A stretch of DNA of 64,000 nucleotides, taken from NCBI RefSeq assembly GCF_001638985.1, contig NW_017265142.1, positions 1,232,572 to 1,296,571 of the forward strand, in the 5' to 3' direction. Shown one piece after another: positions 12,280-23,982 of this stretch. The notes beneath the pieces were generated by a model. The model did no database searches. It worked only from the letters and a program-made list of their open reading frames with translations, and was not told the origin of the DNA. How positions within the stretch are numbered: position 1 is the first letter of the stretch; every line of letters starts with the position of its first letter. The translations under genes were made by a program, and so were the position numbers. The DNA is from Phycomyces blakesleeanus NRRL 1555(-) (taxonomy: Eukaryota; Mucoromycota; Mucoromycetes; Mucorales; Phycomycetaceae).

Positions 12280-15200
12280 AGAAAAGATAATAGAAATCAT
12301 AGTAAATCAGCTACTATTAAATAAAGAAAACGAACAAATGATTGGCATATGCACCATAACTACTATAGTCACTAGAAGCATTACTACTGTTGCTGTTATT
12401 TACTCTTGATATTATTCTAGGTGGGAAAGACAGGTGCTTCTGGACAGACACTCGAGGAAGCCAAGAAGATCAACAAGTCCTTGACCGCTCTCGGAATGGT
12501 TATCAATGCTCTCACTGATGGAAAGGTAATAAAACTAATAGCAGTAATAGGAATTAATAAGCATAATAGTATTAATGATAATACATATAATAAAAATATC
12601 AATATCAATATCAACAATAATGATAATCATAATTATTATTATAATAATAATAATAATATCAATCATACTCTTTTTTTTTCTTGGTTACAAATATATATTA
12701 TTATAATTATAATCATATATATATATATATCTTCTTCTTCTTATTCTTACTCTTATTCTTAAATGTGTACATTTGTACTTGTGCCTGTGTATATATATAT
12801 CTGTGCGTTTGTGCTTGTGCCCGTTTCTTGTTTCTTTTTTTTTTCTTTTCTGTCCTGTCCTTAGTCAAGCCACGTGCCTTACCGTGATTCTAAATTAACA
12901 AGAATTCTACAAGAATCACTTGGTGGTAACTCCCGTACTACTCTAATCATCAATTGTTCTCCTTCTTCTTACAATGAAGCCGAGACACTTGGCACCCTTC
13001 GATTCGGTATGAGAGCCAAGTCGATCAAGAATAAGGCCAAGGTCAATGCCGATCTATCACCGGCTGAACTCAAGGCACTCCTGAAGAAAGTCAAGTCAGA
13101 CACCGTCACGTTCCAGACCTACATCGCAGCACTCGAAGGAGAAGTCAGCATCTGGCGTACGGGTGGCACGGTTCCGGAAGACAAGTGGGTCACAATGGAA
13201 AAGATCGCAAAGGGAGATTTCAAGGCGCTTCCTCCCACGGCTGGTTTCAAGAGTCCGGTTGGAGGAGTTGGCCAAGACGATTCGTCTCGACCACAAACGC
13301 CTGCCGTTGTCCTAGAGAAAGATGAGAAAGATGAGCTTATGAGACGCGAGAATGAACTCATGGATCTTATTTCAGAAAAGGTTTGTCATTGTTTTTGTTT
13401 TTGTTTTTTTTAAAAAAAAAGGGCAGAATAAGAAGAGATATAGAGGAAATTCACAGACAGAGAAACGTCTATTAAAAAGATATATATATATAATTATCTT
13501 ACTTTTAACTATGTGTAGGAAACCGAGCTTGCTAATCGAGAAAGGCTTCTGGAAGCACTAAGAGAAGAGGCGAATGATTACAGGGAGCAAGCAGAGACAA
13601 CCACTAAAGAGAACCAGCGAATCAATTCTGATCTGAGCGAGCTGAAAACCGAGTTTCGAAAGATTTCTTACGAATGCAAAGAAAATGCAATTACCGTGGA
13701 TTCTTTAAAGGAAGCCAACCAGGACCTTATGAACGAATTGGATGAGCTAAAGAAGAGTCTGGCTGATGTCAAATCGGCCCATAAGGACAATGTCAATGGC
13801 GAGAAAGAAAGAAAGAAGGCCGAAATGATGGCTGAAATGATGTCTGGATTTGATGCATCTGTAAGTAAACAGATATATATATAGCAAGAAGGTTATAGCT
13901 TATTTAATATAATATAATATGTAGGGTGAAATTAATGAAAAGAAGCGCCAAATTCGTGATGCTATAATCAAACTTGATGGTGAAGGTAGTGGATCATTGT
14001 CGATCGAAGATCTGGTGTCTCTTCGTCGTGATTTGGAAGATTCCAAGGTTCTTTTGGAACAACACTCAAAGACGATCAATATCCTCACCAGCGACAAGGA
14101 GGTCCTTGACAAGAAAAAGGCCGAATTGGATCATAAATTCGGTACCCTTGAGAAGGAATATGAGGAATTGCTCGACAAGACAATTGCGGAAGAGGAGGCT
14201 CAGGTGCAAAACAATAGCGAGTTTGCCAACACAATTACTACAATCAAGGTAATAATAATATTAATAGTTAAAACACAGAATTGTAGGATTTTTTCTTGGA
14301 TACTAAAAACCTAAACTTGATTTTATAGAGTAACCTAGAATCAGAGTACGCTACAAAGAAAGAGACTCAACAAAAAGAAATCGACGAGCTGAAACATGAG
14401 CTTGATCGCAAAAATGATCATCACCAGAAACTCAGTAGTGCAATGAATGATCTAAAGTCTGCAAACGATCAATTACAGGTAGGTTGGAATATACATATAC
14501 TTGCGGTAGATTTAAAAGGGATTAACTTATGAGAATATATATTTGGTTATTGTCTAGACTGCTCTTTCTGGACAACCTCATCCTACTCAAGGAAGAGAAA
14601 TTTCTGAACGAGAGAAAGAGCTCGATCGTATGCGCAAGATCATGGCTAGTCAGCTGGGTGAATTTGAGGCTATGAAGAAGGCTTTGATGCGTGATCTTCA
14701 GGCTAGATGCGAAAAGGTGGTCGAGCTTGAGATGTCTCTGGACGAGACCAGAGAACAATACAACAGTGTTCTTAAAGCAAGCAACAACAAGGCCCAGCAA
14801 AAGAAGATGGCCTTTTTGGAGCGTAATCTTGAACAGCTTACAAATGTCCAAAAGCAGGTAAACATATCTATCCATAAAGAATATTTGTTTGGCGAAGTAT
14901 TCTGGTAATAATACTTCTTCTTTATGTTGTGTATACTATACTTCTTAGTTGGTCGAACAGAATGGTTCTTTGAAGAAGGAAGTTGCTTTGGCTGAACGTA
15001 AGTTGATTTCCCGTAATGAGCGTATCCAAAGCCTCGAAACTCTTCTCAAGGACGCTCAGGAAAAACTGGTCAGTCAAAATGACAAATTCGAGAGTCAGTT
15101 AAAAGCAGTTCGAGACCGTCTTGAATTGGCACGGACGCAGAAATCCCAGAATACCATGTCCGTGAACTTTAGTCGTATTGTTAAGCCTCTCAGAGGTAGA

Positions 15201-15293
15201 GGAAATGCAGTGAATGCAGCCGAAGATACCGAGAATGTAACTTCTCCTGCTACAGACAGACGTTCTACTTGGGCATTATTCAACTCGCGATAA
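10876..15293 (+). CDS. Kinesin-1 (conventional kinesin) heavy chain
   Basis: Plus-end-directed microtubule motor for vesicle and organelle transport in hyphae. Thirteen exons: 10876-10995, 11082-11181, 11334-11407, 11503-11659, 11803-11946, 12106-12230, 12421-12525, 12865-13380, 13519-13860, 13925-14248, 14329-14478, 14558-14857, 14949-15293. The product has 933 residues, close to fungal conventional kinesins. The motor domain shows the P-loop GQTGSGKT (87-94), switch I SSRSH (204-208) and switch II DLAGSE (234-239), then neck and long coiled coils. The tail carries [10 protein letters not shown] (core 896-902), the position of the autoinhibitory IAK motif, with Val in place of Ala. Intron 5 uses a GC donor (11947) and carries five ACTAAT units. 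The last exon has a diverged second copy at 17682. Confidence 0.95.
11999..12028 (+). repeat. (ACTAAT)5 array in kinesin intron 5
   Basis: Five perfect hexamers, so TACTAA recurs four times, resembling the fungal branch-point consensus. The intron also has a non-canonical GC donor. The array ends 77 nt before the acceptor at 12104-12105. Confidence 0.8.
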
Positions 15294-15447
15294 AAACTTT
15301 CACACCCACACACACACACACTTTCTACCAAGCTAGCTATTCCTTTTTATTTCTATTTTATTTTTCACTTTATTGTTAGTCTTTATGACAGCCTTATATT
15401 TTCACTATTCCCCCCTTTTTCCTTATCTTTTTGTACGTGTGTACGTA

Positions 15448-15480
<33 letters not shown>

Positions 15481-17480
15481 ATGTATATATGTGCTTGGGT
15501 TTGTACTTGGGTTTGTGCTTGTATTTGTATGTGTGTAATTTTTCTTTTCTTTGTTATATTGTATGAGAGAAGGTTTGTATTCACGTTATGCACATAACCT
15601 TTTTTCTTTTCTTTTCCTTTTTTTATCAAACCGTCTTTTGACAATTCTATTTGTTCCTATGTTACGCTATTCCATTCCTTATGATCTCTTTTACTATCTA
15701 CCTCTACCTCTACCTCTTTCTCTCTCTCTCTACAAATACGTACAAATACATACAAATACATACAAATACATAGCATACATACCACACTTACACACATACA
15801 TATATGCACTCACGCCCACGCTCTCACTCACACTCAAATGCACACGCATACATAGTTATATATGTGCCTGTTTATAATCTACAAATGTTCAACGTAAATA
15901 AATCATTGTTGTTGTTCAAGTATTAAGAGTATTAATGTAGATATTTTTATTCTTCTTTAAGAGAATATGATTTTGACATCATTTAATTCAATTGTGTAAA
16001 AGTAAATCATTTCTCATGATTTTTTTAGGGTGTTCATTCTAAGAGTAGTCATGGTAATATATTGGGGGTTTAATTGATTCTATGATTGGTATTAATCAAT
16101 TTAAGTGAAGAAACAGAAACAGAAAGCATTCAACGTAATGTATTATGTATATGGTTCAAAATTTGATTGAATATTTATATGTATATACATTCTTTTAATA
16201 TCAAAGCTTCTGTACTTCTTGAAATATATATATATATTTTATACCAAAGACATGGTTTCTATGCAGGTCCGATTTTTGTTAATTTATTTTTATTTTGTTA
16301 TCAATTGAGTTTATAAACCTCTTTTCGTATTGATAGTACAACAAGTTTCATCCCTCAATCTTCTTTTTTTTATTATTATTTTTGTTTACCTTTAATTCCT
16401 TCCTTTTGTTACCTCCCTGCTTACCCCAACATACTACCCCTTCCCTTGACCTCCTAGTTTTACTCCTGCTACTCCTCATACTCATTCTAATCCTCTATCT
16501 TTCCCCTTTTGTACTTATTTATTTTATGTACTGCCCCACACGTTTGTACACCTTTGTATGAAAGGTATTTGGTTACCTAGTTTGTAATAGGCACAAGTCA
16601 ATTAAGCTGTAAAATATATTGTATTGTATTGTATTGTATTGTATTTTATTTTATTGAGTGAATTCATTTAATGCCTGTCATTATCAATCCAAAGTACTTG
16701 CAAAATATTTAACATTATAGATATATATATATATATACATCTATAGTGTTAAATATACATATAAATCCTGAACCAGCAAATCGGATTATTGAATGAATTG
16801 AAGCCATTATAACTGATGTTATTTCTTGATCTATACAAAAACAGCAATAGCAATAGCAATAGCAATAGCAACAACAACAACAACAACAACAACAAAAGTA
16901 CTAATACTGATCATTATATCCCCAACTTTAACAAGATGAGAATTATATCTATATGTGTGGATTCCTTTTTGATTTGCTGTTATTGATAACATTCTTTTTT
17001 TCCGTTTAATTCCAATCACAGCTTTCTATATATTTATATAATTAAATGAGGTTTATCAATATTATTAATATGAAGAATAATAAAAAGGGATTTATGAAAG
17101 ATTTATAGGGTTTTTATAGGTATGTCTATATGTTACTATAGCAACAGATTGTATATTTATTTGCTTTAATTTTTTATCTTTATCTTTGATTATCTTTATG
17201 TTTTATATATTCATACAAATACAAACCAAGACTCGTAGTGTGGTAGTCAAGATAAAATAATATATAAAAAAAAAGGCGTTGTGGCAGCGAATCATCTGAT
17301 ATGAAAATAAAAATAAAAATAAAAATAAATAAAAAGGAAACCCCTTTATTTGTGTGTGGATGTGTGTGTGTGTGTGTGCAAGAATTTCACTTTATTTATT
17401 TATTTATTTATTTTCTGCTGCACGCATAACTCGACCCCACTGTTTTCAAGGAATCCAAGTCCATTCCTTGCAAACCTCGG
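15294..17480. other. Intergenic, kinesin 3' region with simple repeats
   Basis: Contains GT/TATG runs (15440-15490), CACA and TACA runs (15730-15860), a (GTATT)n run (16619-16643), and CAATAG/CAA triplet repeats (16843-16895). A near-perfect hairpin at 16708-16754 has arms ATTTAACATTATAGAT and ATCTATAGTGTTAAAT. I see no remnant of the kinesin motor or coiled-coil exons here. Confidence 0.5.
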
Positions 17481-17528
17481 CTCTCTTTTCTTTCTTTCTT
17501 CTCTTTCTTCTCTTTCTCTTATTTTTTA
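17481..17528 (+). promoter_or_regulatory. Pyrimidine-rich leader before the tail-only gene
   Basis: Nearly pure C/T stretch (CTCTTTTCTTTCTTTC...) ending about 20 bp before an ATG at 17548. It resembles the leaders before other genes here and suggests a separate transcription start for the downstream kinesin-tail reading frame. Inference only. Confidence 0.3.
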
Positions 17529-17547
17529 GTCTTATTCTTTGTGGATC

Positions 17548-18017
17548 ATGTATGTAGGTATCAATTGTGTGCAAAACCAGCTCTCTTTACAGCTCTACAT
17601 GATTGTGTTGTACATTCTATAATATATATTCATTGATTCGTTTAATTCTTGTTTTTTTTTAAAATTATTCTTTTGGTGTAGCTTGTTGAAAAGAACAAAT
17701 CGCTCAAGGAAGAAGTAGCCCTGGCAGAACGGAAATTAATCGCCCACAACGAACGAATTGAATCTCTTGAGCCAATATTACAGTGTGGACAGCAGAAACT
17801 GACAGCTTGCAATGAACGAATTAAATATCTTGAGATGCTCTTGATCGATTCACGAGAAAAGCTGTTCACTCAAAAACAGACATTTCAGGGTCAGCTTAGG
17901 GTGGTTCGAGAGCGTCTTGAACAGGGACAAAGACAGAGAGTGGAGACCACCTTGCTCATCAATTCTGGCCGAATTGCCAAGCCCCTTCGTGGGAGAGGAA
18001 ACGTGGTTGAAAGCTGA
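17548..18017 (+). CDS. Kinesin-1 tail-only protein, or alternative kinesin last exon
   Basis: The exon 17682-18017 is an open 111-codon homologue of the kinesin last exon, in the same phase and behind a good acceptor (TTTTGGTGTAG). It reads [19 protein letters not shown], repeats a coiled-coil unit (NERIESLE, then NERIKYLE), and ends with RIAKPLRGRG, the classic IAK autoinhibitory motif. Over the first 30 aligned codons 24 residues match the main exon, and 20 of those 24 use different synonymous codons, which indicates old divergence under protein-level selection. I propose a first exon ATGTAT at 17548-17553 with donor GTAGGT, giving 113 residues. The alternative is splicing from kinesin exon 12 over a 2.8 kb intron, long for this genome. 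The reading frame is secure; the gene model is not. Confidence 0.5.
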
Positions 18018-19723
18018 GATTTCATCTTTATTTTTTTTTCTATACGCACACATATCCCTTTTCCACCAAAACCAAAAAACCAAAAACAAAATACTTCACT
18101 TCACTTCACTCATATTCGCATACACACATACATACATATATACATACATACATATATACATATTTACATACATACATATTTACATATACATACTTAGTTA
18201 CATACATATATACTCACACGAGTTACAGCATGTGAATTCGTCCCAAAAACCAACTTCCCTCGCGATAGATAACTTCCCTTTTCTTTTGTACACAGTTTTC
18301 CTCTTCTTCTTCTACCTTAGCTATTGCTTGATCTTCCCCTCCTTATTCTTTTCTCTGAAACAAAAAAAAAACAAAAAAAAATGGTCTCTTTATATGTGAA
18401 TATTCTCCAATTACCATCATCATCATATATATATATATATAAAATTATTGTAACCTATTTACAATATCCTATATCCAATCTTTTATACATGCACTCAAAA
18501 CCAAAAACCAAAAAAAAAAATGCGTGTTTAGGGGTGTACTTAGAGGTGTATTTTAAAATGTGACATTACTTTTGAACTATAAAGTAAAATCGTAATAATA
18601 TTCTAATTAATAAGCTTCTTTACAATAGCAACAACAATAAGAAAGCCATCTCTCTCTCTCTCTCTTTTTAAGGTTGTTCAACATCTTTTAAATCAGATTT
18701 TTATATATATATACACGATTTTTTTTGATGGACAGGAAATTACTTTAGGGTAAAGGGTTTGACTTATTTATCCATTTATGTATGTATCTTTAATTATACA
18801 GGCAGATCGGAAATTTAGAAACTATATCATTGTGTCTTTAAACGCAGTTTGGTCTATAGTTTCTATCGTATCTATTATGTAATGATTGCAATATACATCT
18901 GTATGCAGAACCGCTGGAACAGACAGTAACACTATGTACACATATAGTGCAAGTCTGAGGGGCTCGAAGCCGCCAAAGTAATGTGACATCTTCTCCTTTA
19001 ATACATAAAGGACTAGACTGTAGCTTTTGTTTTTTTTATTCTCTAGTCTTGGTAGGGGGTTTTATCTAGTTAAAGGCATACATATTGGCATAGTTGCGTA
19101 CAAATGTACATAATACTCGTGTTTAGTATTTCACAATTGAAATATACGCCAGCTTTTTGGGAACAAGATGCCTGCCCTACAAAAATCTGCTCATGTAATA
19201 ATGTTTCACCATAAAGGTTCTGATTTAGACGGAAAAGAAACAAGCTGCAGCGTTACACCATAAGATTACTTCTTTATACTCTCACTCTATCTTCCTATCC
19301 CCACTCGTTCTGTTACTAAGAGACATTCAATTCGTCTAATTGTAAGAATAAGATAGCTATAGTTCTTGCGACAAATACCGATTTTTCTTTTACAAGCATG
19401 AGTGGATAGTGGTACACCACATTTGATTGAATTAAGGTACTCTCCGAAATGAACGTAAAAATTCTTATTTCAATATGGAATGTTTAATATTATAAGACAT
19501 AAACTTAATATATATATATATATTAGATGATTTCATTATGATATCCTACAAAAATAAAACGAACCATCAAATTTACAAGATCATATTCTGATACTTGTTT
19601 ATTTTTTTGTTCATTTGTTCTTTAGAGATAATTATATATACATTAGGACGTCTGTTAAAGAAGTACCCTATATTATGCTAGTACTTACACATGTATATAT
19701 AATGAAAAGGCTATATAACAATC
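18018..19723. other. Intergenic
   Basis: AT-rich, with TACA/CATA repeats at 18118-18210, a (CT)n run near 18648-18664 and several TA runs. No coding signal recognised. Confidence 0.5.
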
Positions 19724-19818
19724 ATGGGAAATGAACAGTGACTCCGATGGTGTTTCTTGGAAAATGCCTATGGCTCTTTTCAAAAATCACCATCAGAGTC
19801 ACTATTAATTTCCCATGG
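19724..19818. mobile_element. Short foldback (MITE-like) element, copy 1
   Basis: Imperfect inverted repeat with arms of about 42 bp. The left arm begins ATGGGAAATGAACAGTGACT. The right arm, on the opposite strand, begins ATGGGAAATTAATAGTGACT. The internal motif CCGATGG is shared with a second foldback at 30652-30750, which suggests a small non-autonomous family. Confidence 0.6.
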
Positions 19819-19847
19819 CATAAAAAAAAAAGATGAGAAAAAATGCT

Positions 19848-20590
19848 GAAAATTCCTCCAATAGCCCGGTTTTTTGAGGTAAGAATAAAAAAAACAAAAA
19901 CTCAAGTGAACTTTTCCTATCTTTTTTTTTTGGTGTTTCGAAAATAAATATTGTCATACTATGGGATGGGGTGGGGAAGAAAGAGAAACAGAAAACCTGC
20001 CCAAATTAGCGAAAATCTCACCTACAGAATTATGCATGCATTCATGACCACAACAGAGGGTGAAAGTTAATTGTGTGGTCCAGGGGTTTTTTTTTGGTGC
20101 GAGGGCTTCAGTAATTTATACCCTTTATTGAAAGTATCTGGATCTAGATGTTAGCAAGAATAGCCTCTGAAGATTAAAGAAAGGAAAACTTGGATCAAAG
20201 CTTTTTCTGTCTGCACTAGAGGTCACTTTATGGTTACTGTAGATCGATGGGATCATAAACAGCTCAAAATAGATAAAACTTTTGAATAAAGACTTGCTGA
20301 ATATGTTGAAGAAGCAGTCCTTTGACAAGTCTGATACCATTCTTCTGTATGCCAACGTTCCTTGCCTCTCCTCTACCATACGCACACACACACACACACA
20401 CACACTTATACAGCAGAAAGATACAAAACAGTGGCTGAAAAGAAAAAGACAATTAAGGTCATTGATTTCCCCATCGAAAACCTTTGAGACATACATAAAA
20501 GATAAAGCTGTATAACCAAGAAGAGCCAGTCCGCTAAATAAATAAATAAAAATTATTACCTCAAAAACTGGGCCACTAGAAGAACTTTCC
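19848..20590. mobile_element. Degenerate element with about 40 bp terminal inverted repeats
   Basis: The left arm at 19848-19885 (GAAAATTCCTCCAATAGCCC, then GGTTTTTTGAGGTAA) matches the right arm at 20549-20590 in inverted orientation (GAAAGTTCTTCTAGTGGCCC, then AGTTTTTGAGGTAA). The element is about 743 bp. The interior holds only broken reading frames and a CA microsatellite at 20388-20404, with no recognisable transposase. It is probably an old non-autonomous or decayed DNA transposon. Confidence 0.5.
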
Positions 20591-20899
20591 AAAAAAAAAT
20601 GGTGGTTTCGATGGGGATTTTGTAATAATTTCCATAAAGATTGGACGGCTTTACAGTTCATATGGGCCAGTCAATGACAAAAAAAATTCGAAGCCTTGGC
20701 TTGAGCGATTTTTTTTGGGTCACTCCCTATTTCCAAAGCCCAAGTAAAAGGGCAATGGGTTCCTATACAACTCACGTGTGTATATCCTTTGTGGTCCGTG
20801 ATGAAAATAATATATATAAAGAAGGCGCGTACATTAATTATTTTCTCGGTGTTTTACAGCTGTCAATTCATAAAGGCTAACTCAGTCAATAATTCTTTA
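20591..20899. other. Upstream region of F-box gene
   Basis: Spacer between the inverted-repeat element and the F-box start. The F-box frame is open upstream of ATG 20900, but that part shows no F-box homology and begins past the family start position, so it is left out. Confidence 0.5.
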
Positions 20900-22792
20900 A
20901 TGACATCTAGATTGCCTTTCGAAGTCCTTAGTATCATCGCATCACATCTCAGCATCAAAGATAAAGTTTCTTGCATAACAGTTTGTAAACTGTGGTCTGC
21001 ACCATTTCAGGACTCTCTCTGGTCTACTATAAATCTCAACAAACGTCATCTGAGAAACATCTGTAACATCAATCACACTGAACAAAATGCATACAAAAAG
21101 AATGGAAATCGTGTACAGACTCTTAATCTCCACCAATCAACTGAAGTAGATGACGGCCAACTTTATTTGCTACAGCAATACTTTCAGCGTATAAAGTGCC
21201 TTAGAATACAGCACAGAAGTCTCTCGAATCACAACTTTGGAAAGACTGCAAACTGGAATCTCTGGGCCAGCCTGGTGAGCCTCGAGATACATATCCCGGA
21301 GCAGAATCAGCATACTCCAAAACATGAACTATACCAGATATTAGCCTGCCTTCCACACCTTAAACATCTAACCGTTCCAGACAAAATATGTTATCGTGTG
21401 GTTTGCTATACCTGGCGTGACTTGGATACAATACACAATTATCTACCACACCTCGAGTCATTGAACCTAGCTTTCTTATTCACTTCTATAGCCAATGAGG
21501 ATATCACACTAATCAGATCCACTACCCCAGCAGATAAATTGAAGCGAGTCAGACTCTCCAATCTCGATATTAACATCGGTTGGATCTTTTACTGCGCTCT
21601 CAAATATCCCAACATTCACACATATGAATCCAAAACCAATTTTGGGTCCAGATCAAAATTGGTGGTGCCATGCGCCGATACTATGTCAGTTATAAAAGCG
21701 TCAGAACACAGTTTTTCTAGCCTGAGAGTAGCCACGATATCTCAGAAATTACAATTAGATCCATACTTTTATGCATTTTGGAGAACCTTTGCCCAAATGC
21801 TGGAATCACTCCAATCTCTAGACTACCGCGTGAATTTGACATGTGGAGAACCGCCCCAACCAGAGACCATTGCTACCAAAGCTATCCCTCTATCTTCCAA
21901 GACACTACAAAAGCTTTTTATCAAAATCATACCACGGGGATTGATCTATAGTAATTTCCCACTACAGCTGGACTATTGTCCTTGTTTGGCGGATCTGACG
22001 CTAGAAGTACCAAAGCTCGTCATAAAGATTGACACTATCTTGAGAAATTGTGTTTCTCTAAAAAAGATCAAGCTCAAGGATGGCCGTATTCTATTGAGTC
22101 AGGAAGCTAGCTACATATCAGAAAAACACGGCTTACAAAGGATTGAAATCTGGGATTCAGATGTTGACCCATCTATACTTAGTTATGTCTCATTCTGCTG
22201 TCCCCAATTACGCGAGATGGTACTATGCGTTGTCAAAATAACAGATTCGGTATCCAGCGAAACGACGACTTTACTTTTGGATATGTCCTTTACACAATTC
22301 GATGTATTGAAGCTGAATAATGTGGTCTTTCGATTACAAGACAACGAGACCCTCGATTCAAATGACACACACTTGAGATCAAACTCCAATATTCATCTAC
22401 TTGTTATTGAACGCACACAATCCATCTTTGATTCTGGCGAGATCGGCTCTGTTGTTGGTACCCCACCAGTCTCTCTATTGCAAAATATGATCCCTAAACA
22501 GATATGGTTCCAGCATTGCTTGAAGAAAGTTGCCAGACGATTGTATTCTGAAGTACGAATGCTAAAAAAGCGAGAAGTCGAGTTTGCCAAAAACTATTTC
22601 CAAAAACTTGCACTAAAGAACAAGAATATCCCTGATCCTGAACCTCCAAAGAATCAATGTCATAATGGTTTTATGGACAAGAACTCATGGAAAGACGATC
22701 TTTCACGTGGATATGTTTTATTACGCTGTAAATATGTCGGTAAATATGAAATAGAGACTTACTCATTTGACCACGACATAGATATTCTGTAA
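20900..22792 (+). CDS. F-box / LRR-like protein, family member 1
   Basis: Probable substrate adaptor of an SCF ubiquitin ligase; the F-box would bind Skp1. Intronless, 630 residues. The F-box lies at about residues 3-45 (SRLPFEVLSIIASHLSIKDK, then VCKLW and PFQDSLW). Irregular leucine-rich-repeat-like sequence follows. Blocks shared with the four genes at 45.7-54.2 kb are FGKTANWNLWASL, YTWRDLDTIHNYLPHL, DINIGWIFYCALKYPNI and the C-terminal DLSRGYVLLRCKYVGKYEIE. ATG 20900 puts the LPFE motif five residues in, as in its paralogues. It lies about 23 kb from the cluster and on the opposite strand. The substrate is unknown. Confidence 0.85.
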   Translation: MTSRLPFEVLSIIASHLSIKDKVSCITVCKLWSAPFQDSLWSTINLNKRHLRNICNINHTEQNAYKKNGNRVQTLNLHQSTEVDDGQLYLLQQYFQRIKCLRIQHRSLSNHNFGKTANWNLWASLVSLEIHIPEQNQHTPKHELYQILACLPHLKHLTVPDKICYRVVCYTWRDLDTIHNYLPHLESLNLAFLFTSIANEDITLIRSTTPADKLKRVRLSNLDINIGWIFYCALKYPNIHTYESKTNFGSRSKLVVPCADTMSVIKASEHSFSSLRVATISQKLQLDPYFYAFWRTFAQMLESLQSLDYRVNLTCGEPPQPETIATKAIPLSSKTLQKLFIKIIPRGLIYSNFPLQLDYCPCLADLTLEVPKLVIKIDTILRNCVSLKKIKLKDGRILLSQEASYISEKHGLQRIEIWDSDVDPSILSYVSFCCPQLREMVLCVVKITDSVSSETTTLLLDMSFTQFDVLKLNNVVFRLQDNETLDSNDTHLRSNSNIHLLVIERTQSIFDSGEIGSVVGTPPVSLLQNMIPKQIWFQHCLKKVARRLYSEVRMLKKREVEFAKNYFQKLALKNKNIPDPEPPKNQCHNGFMDKNSWKDDLSRGYVLLRCKYVGKYEIETYSFDHDIDIL

Positions 22793-22995
22793 TACCCTTC
22801 TACCACTTTCCCTCTCCAAAAAATAATAATAATAAGAGGTAGAAGACTACAAGTCAACTTCTTTGACTTCTTTCAAAGATTATACATATTTTATTGTTGC
22901 TGTTATTATTAAACAAACAAATATTTGGGTTCATAGCGTAAGTATATTACAGATGGATATGATAGTATTTAAGGCTTTTAAATTTAAATCAAACT

Positions 22996-23982
22996 TCAAC
23001 CAAGATGTCTTCTTTTTCTGCTAAAGTAATCACTGCGTTCCTTGCTCAAGAAATTATCCTCAAATATATCGGTAATTTTTTGTATGAATGCAGTCTTTGC
23101 TGAGGCTGTGGGATACTCTTCAGTGCCTGTGAGTATTCCTTGGTCTTCGTTACCTTTCTCTTGAACAGAGCCATCTGGTGATACATTTTGTGATACGGAA
23201 TCAAAAAGTGGCATTGTATTGAGTGGATCAGTCATGCTTGAAGGCCCTCCTACTGAGGATGGTTCCGGTTTTGATGTCGATCTCGGGGTCAATCTCGGTT
23301 TTAGTCTCGAATCTCTCGGATCTCCCAAAGGCTCGGATTCTCGGTGTGGGCTGTATGGTATCGATCTGCTAGGCACTCTAAATCTTCTCTCGGAAGGACT
23401 CTTTAAATTACTGCTCATCTCGACTGTTAGTCGAATGATATAGGGTCCTTTCTTCTCATATATTTTGTGTACTACAGGTGGGTTCGTATTCTCATAGGAA
23501 CTTTGAGAATCGTGCTTGAGTAGTGTAGGTTTTATACTGATGATGGTTTCCACGAGTAAAAGGGTATTTGATATATTGTCATCATCAGTCGTGGGGCGGT
23601 TATGACCATATTCCAAGATACTGGCTTGAATATAAATCTCATAGTAATAAGATCGATTGTATGTTTTCACATTAGCATCTTTGTAGCAAGCACTGGTCAT
23701 CCGGCAGCATATTGGTTTCGGAAATCTATCAATTATATATATATCAAACATTTTGGTTAGGCAGTAGAAAATTGATTATTTATCCTCGAGACTTGAAAAC
23801 AGTACATACTTTTCATCGCTCCACAGTGTAAATATATATTCGCATTCTTCTCCAATAGGTGATGGTATACGGAGAATGGCTTCCAAGTTTATAAAGCCTC
23901 TTGTATACATAAACGCAATATATTTGATAGAAGCTAAAGTAAAGAATATATCGACAAGCCAGAGTAGCAAAAAACGTAGCAT
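22996..23982 (-). CDS. Hypothetical protein with N-terminal hydrophobic segment
   Basis: Not recognised. Two exons, 23982-23810 and 23725-22996, join in phase 2 across an 84 nt GT-AG intron and give 300 residues. The N-terminus (MLRFLLLWLVDIFFTLAS) is strongly hydrophobic: a signal peptide or membrane anchor. Residues of about 40-155 form a Cys/Tyr-rich region (CEYIFTLWSDEKFPKPICC). The second half is low-complexity, rich in Ser, Pro and Arg, and probably disordered (PSRSIPYSPHRESEPLGDP). The C-terminus is basic (SRKRRHLG). It lies tail to tail with the F-box gene, with 203 bp between stops. The splice junction restoring one long frame is the main evidence that it is real. Confidence 0.55.

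Noticed and set aside
16708..16754. Hairpin as a transcription terminator or transposon
   Set aside because: The arms flank a TA run in AT-rich DNA. Such palindromes are common here and no second copy was seen.
20125..20661. 178-codon minus-strand open frame
   Set aside because: It runs through a CA microsatellite and one end of the inverted-repeat element, and has no domain or introns. Best explained as a chance frame in a decayed element.
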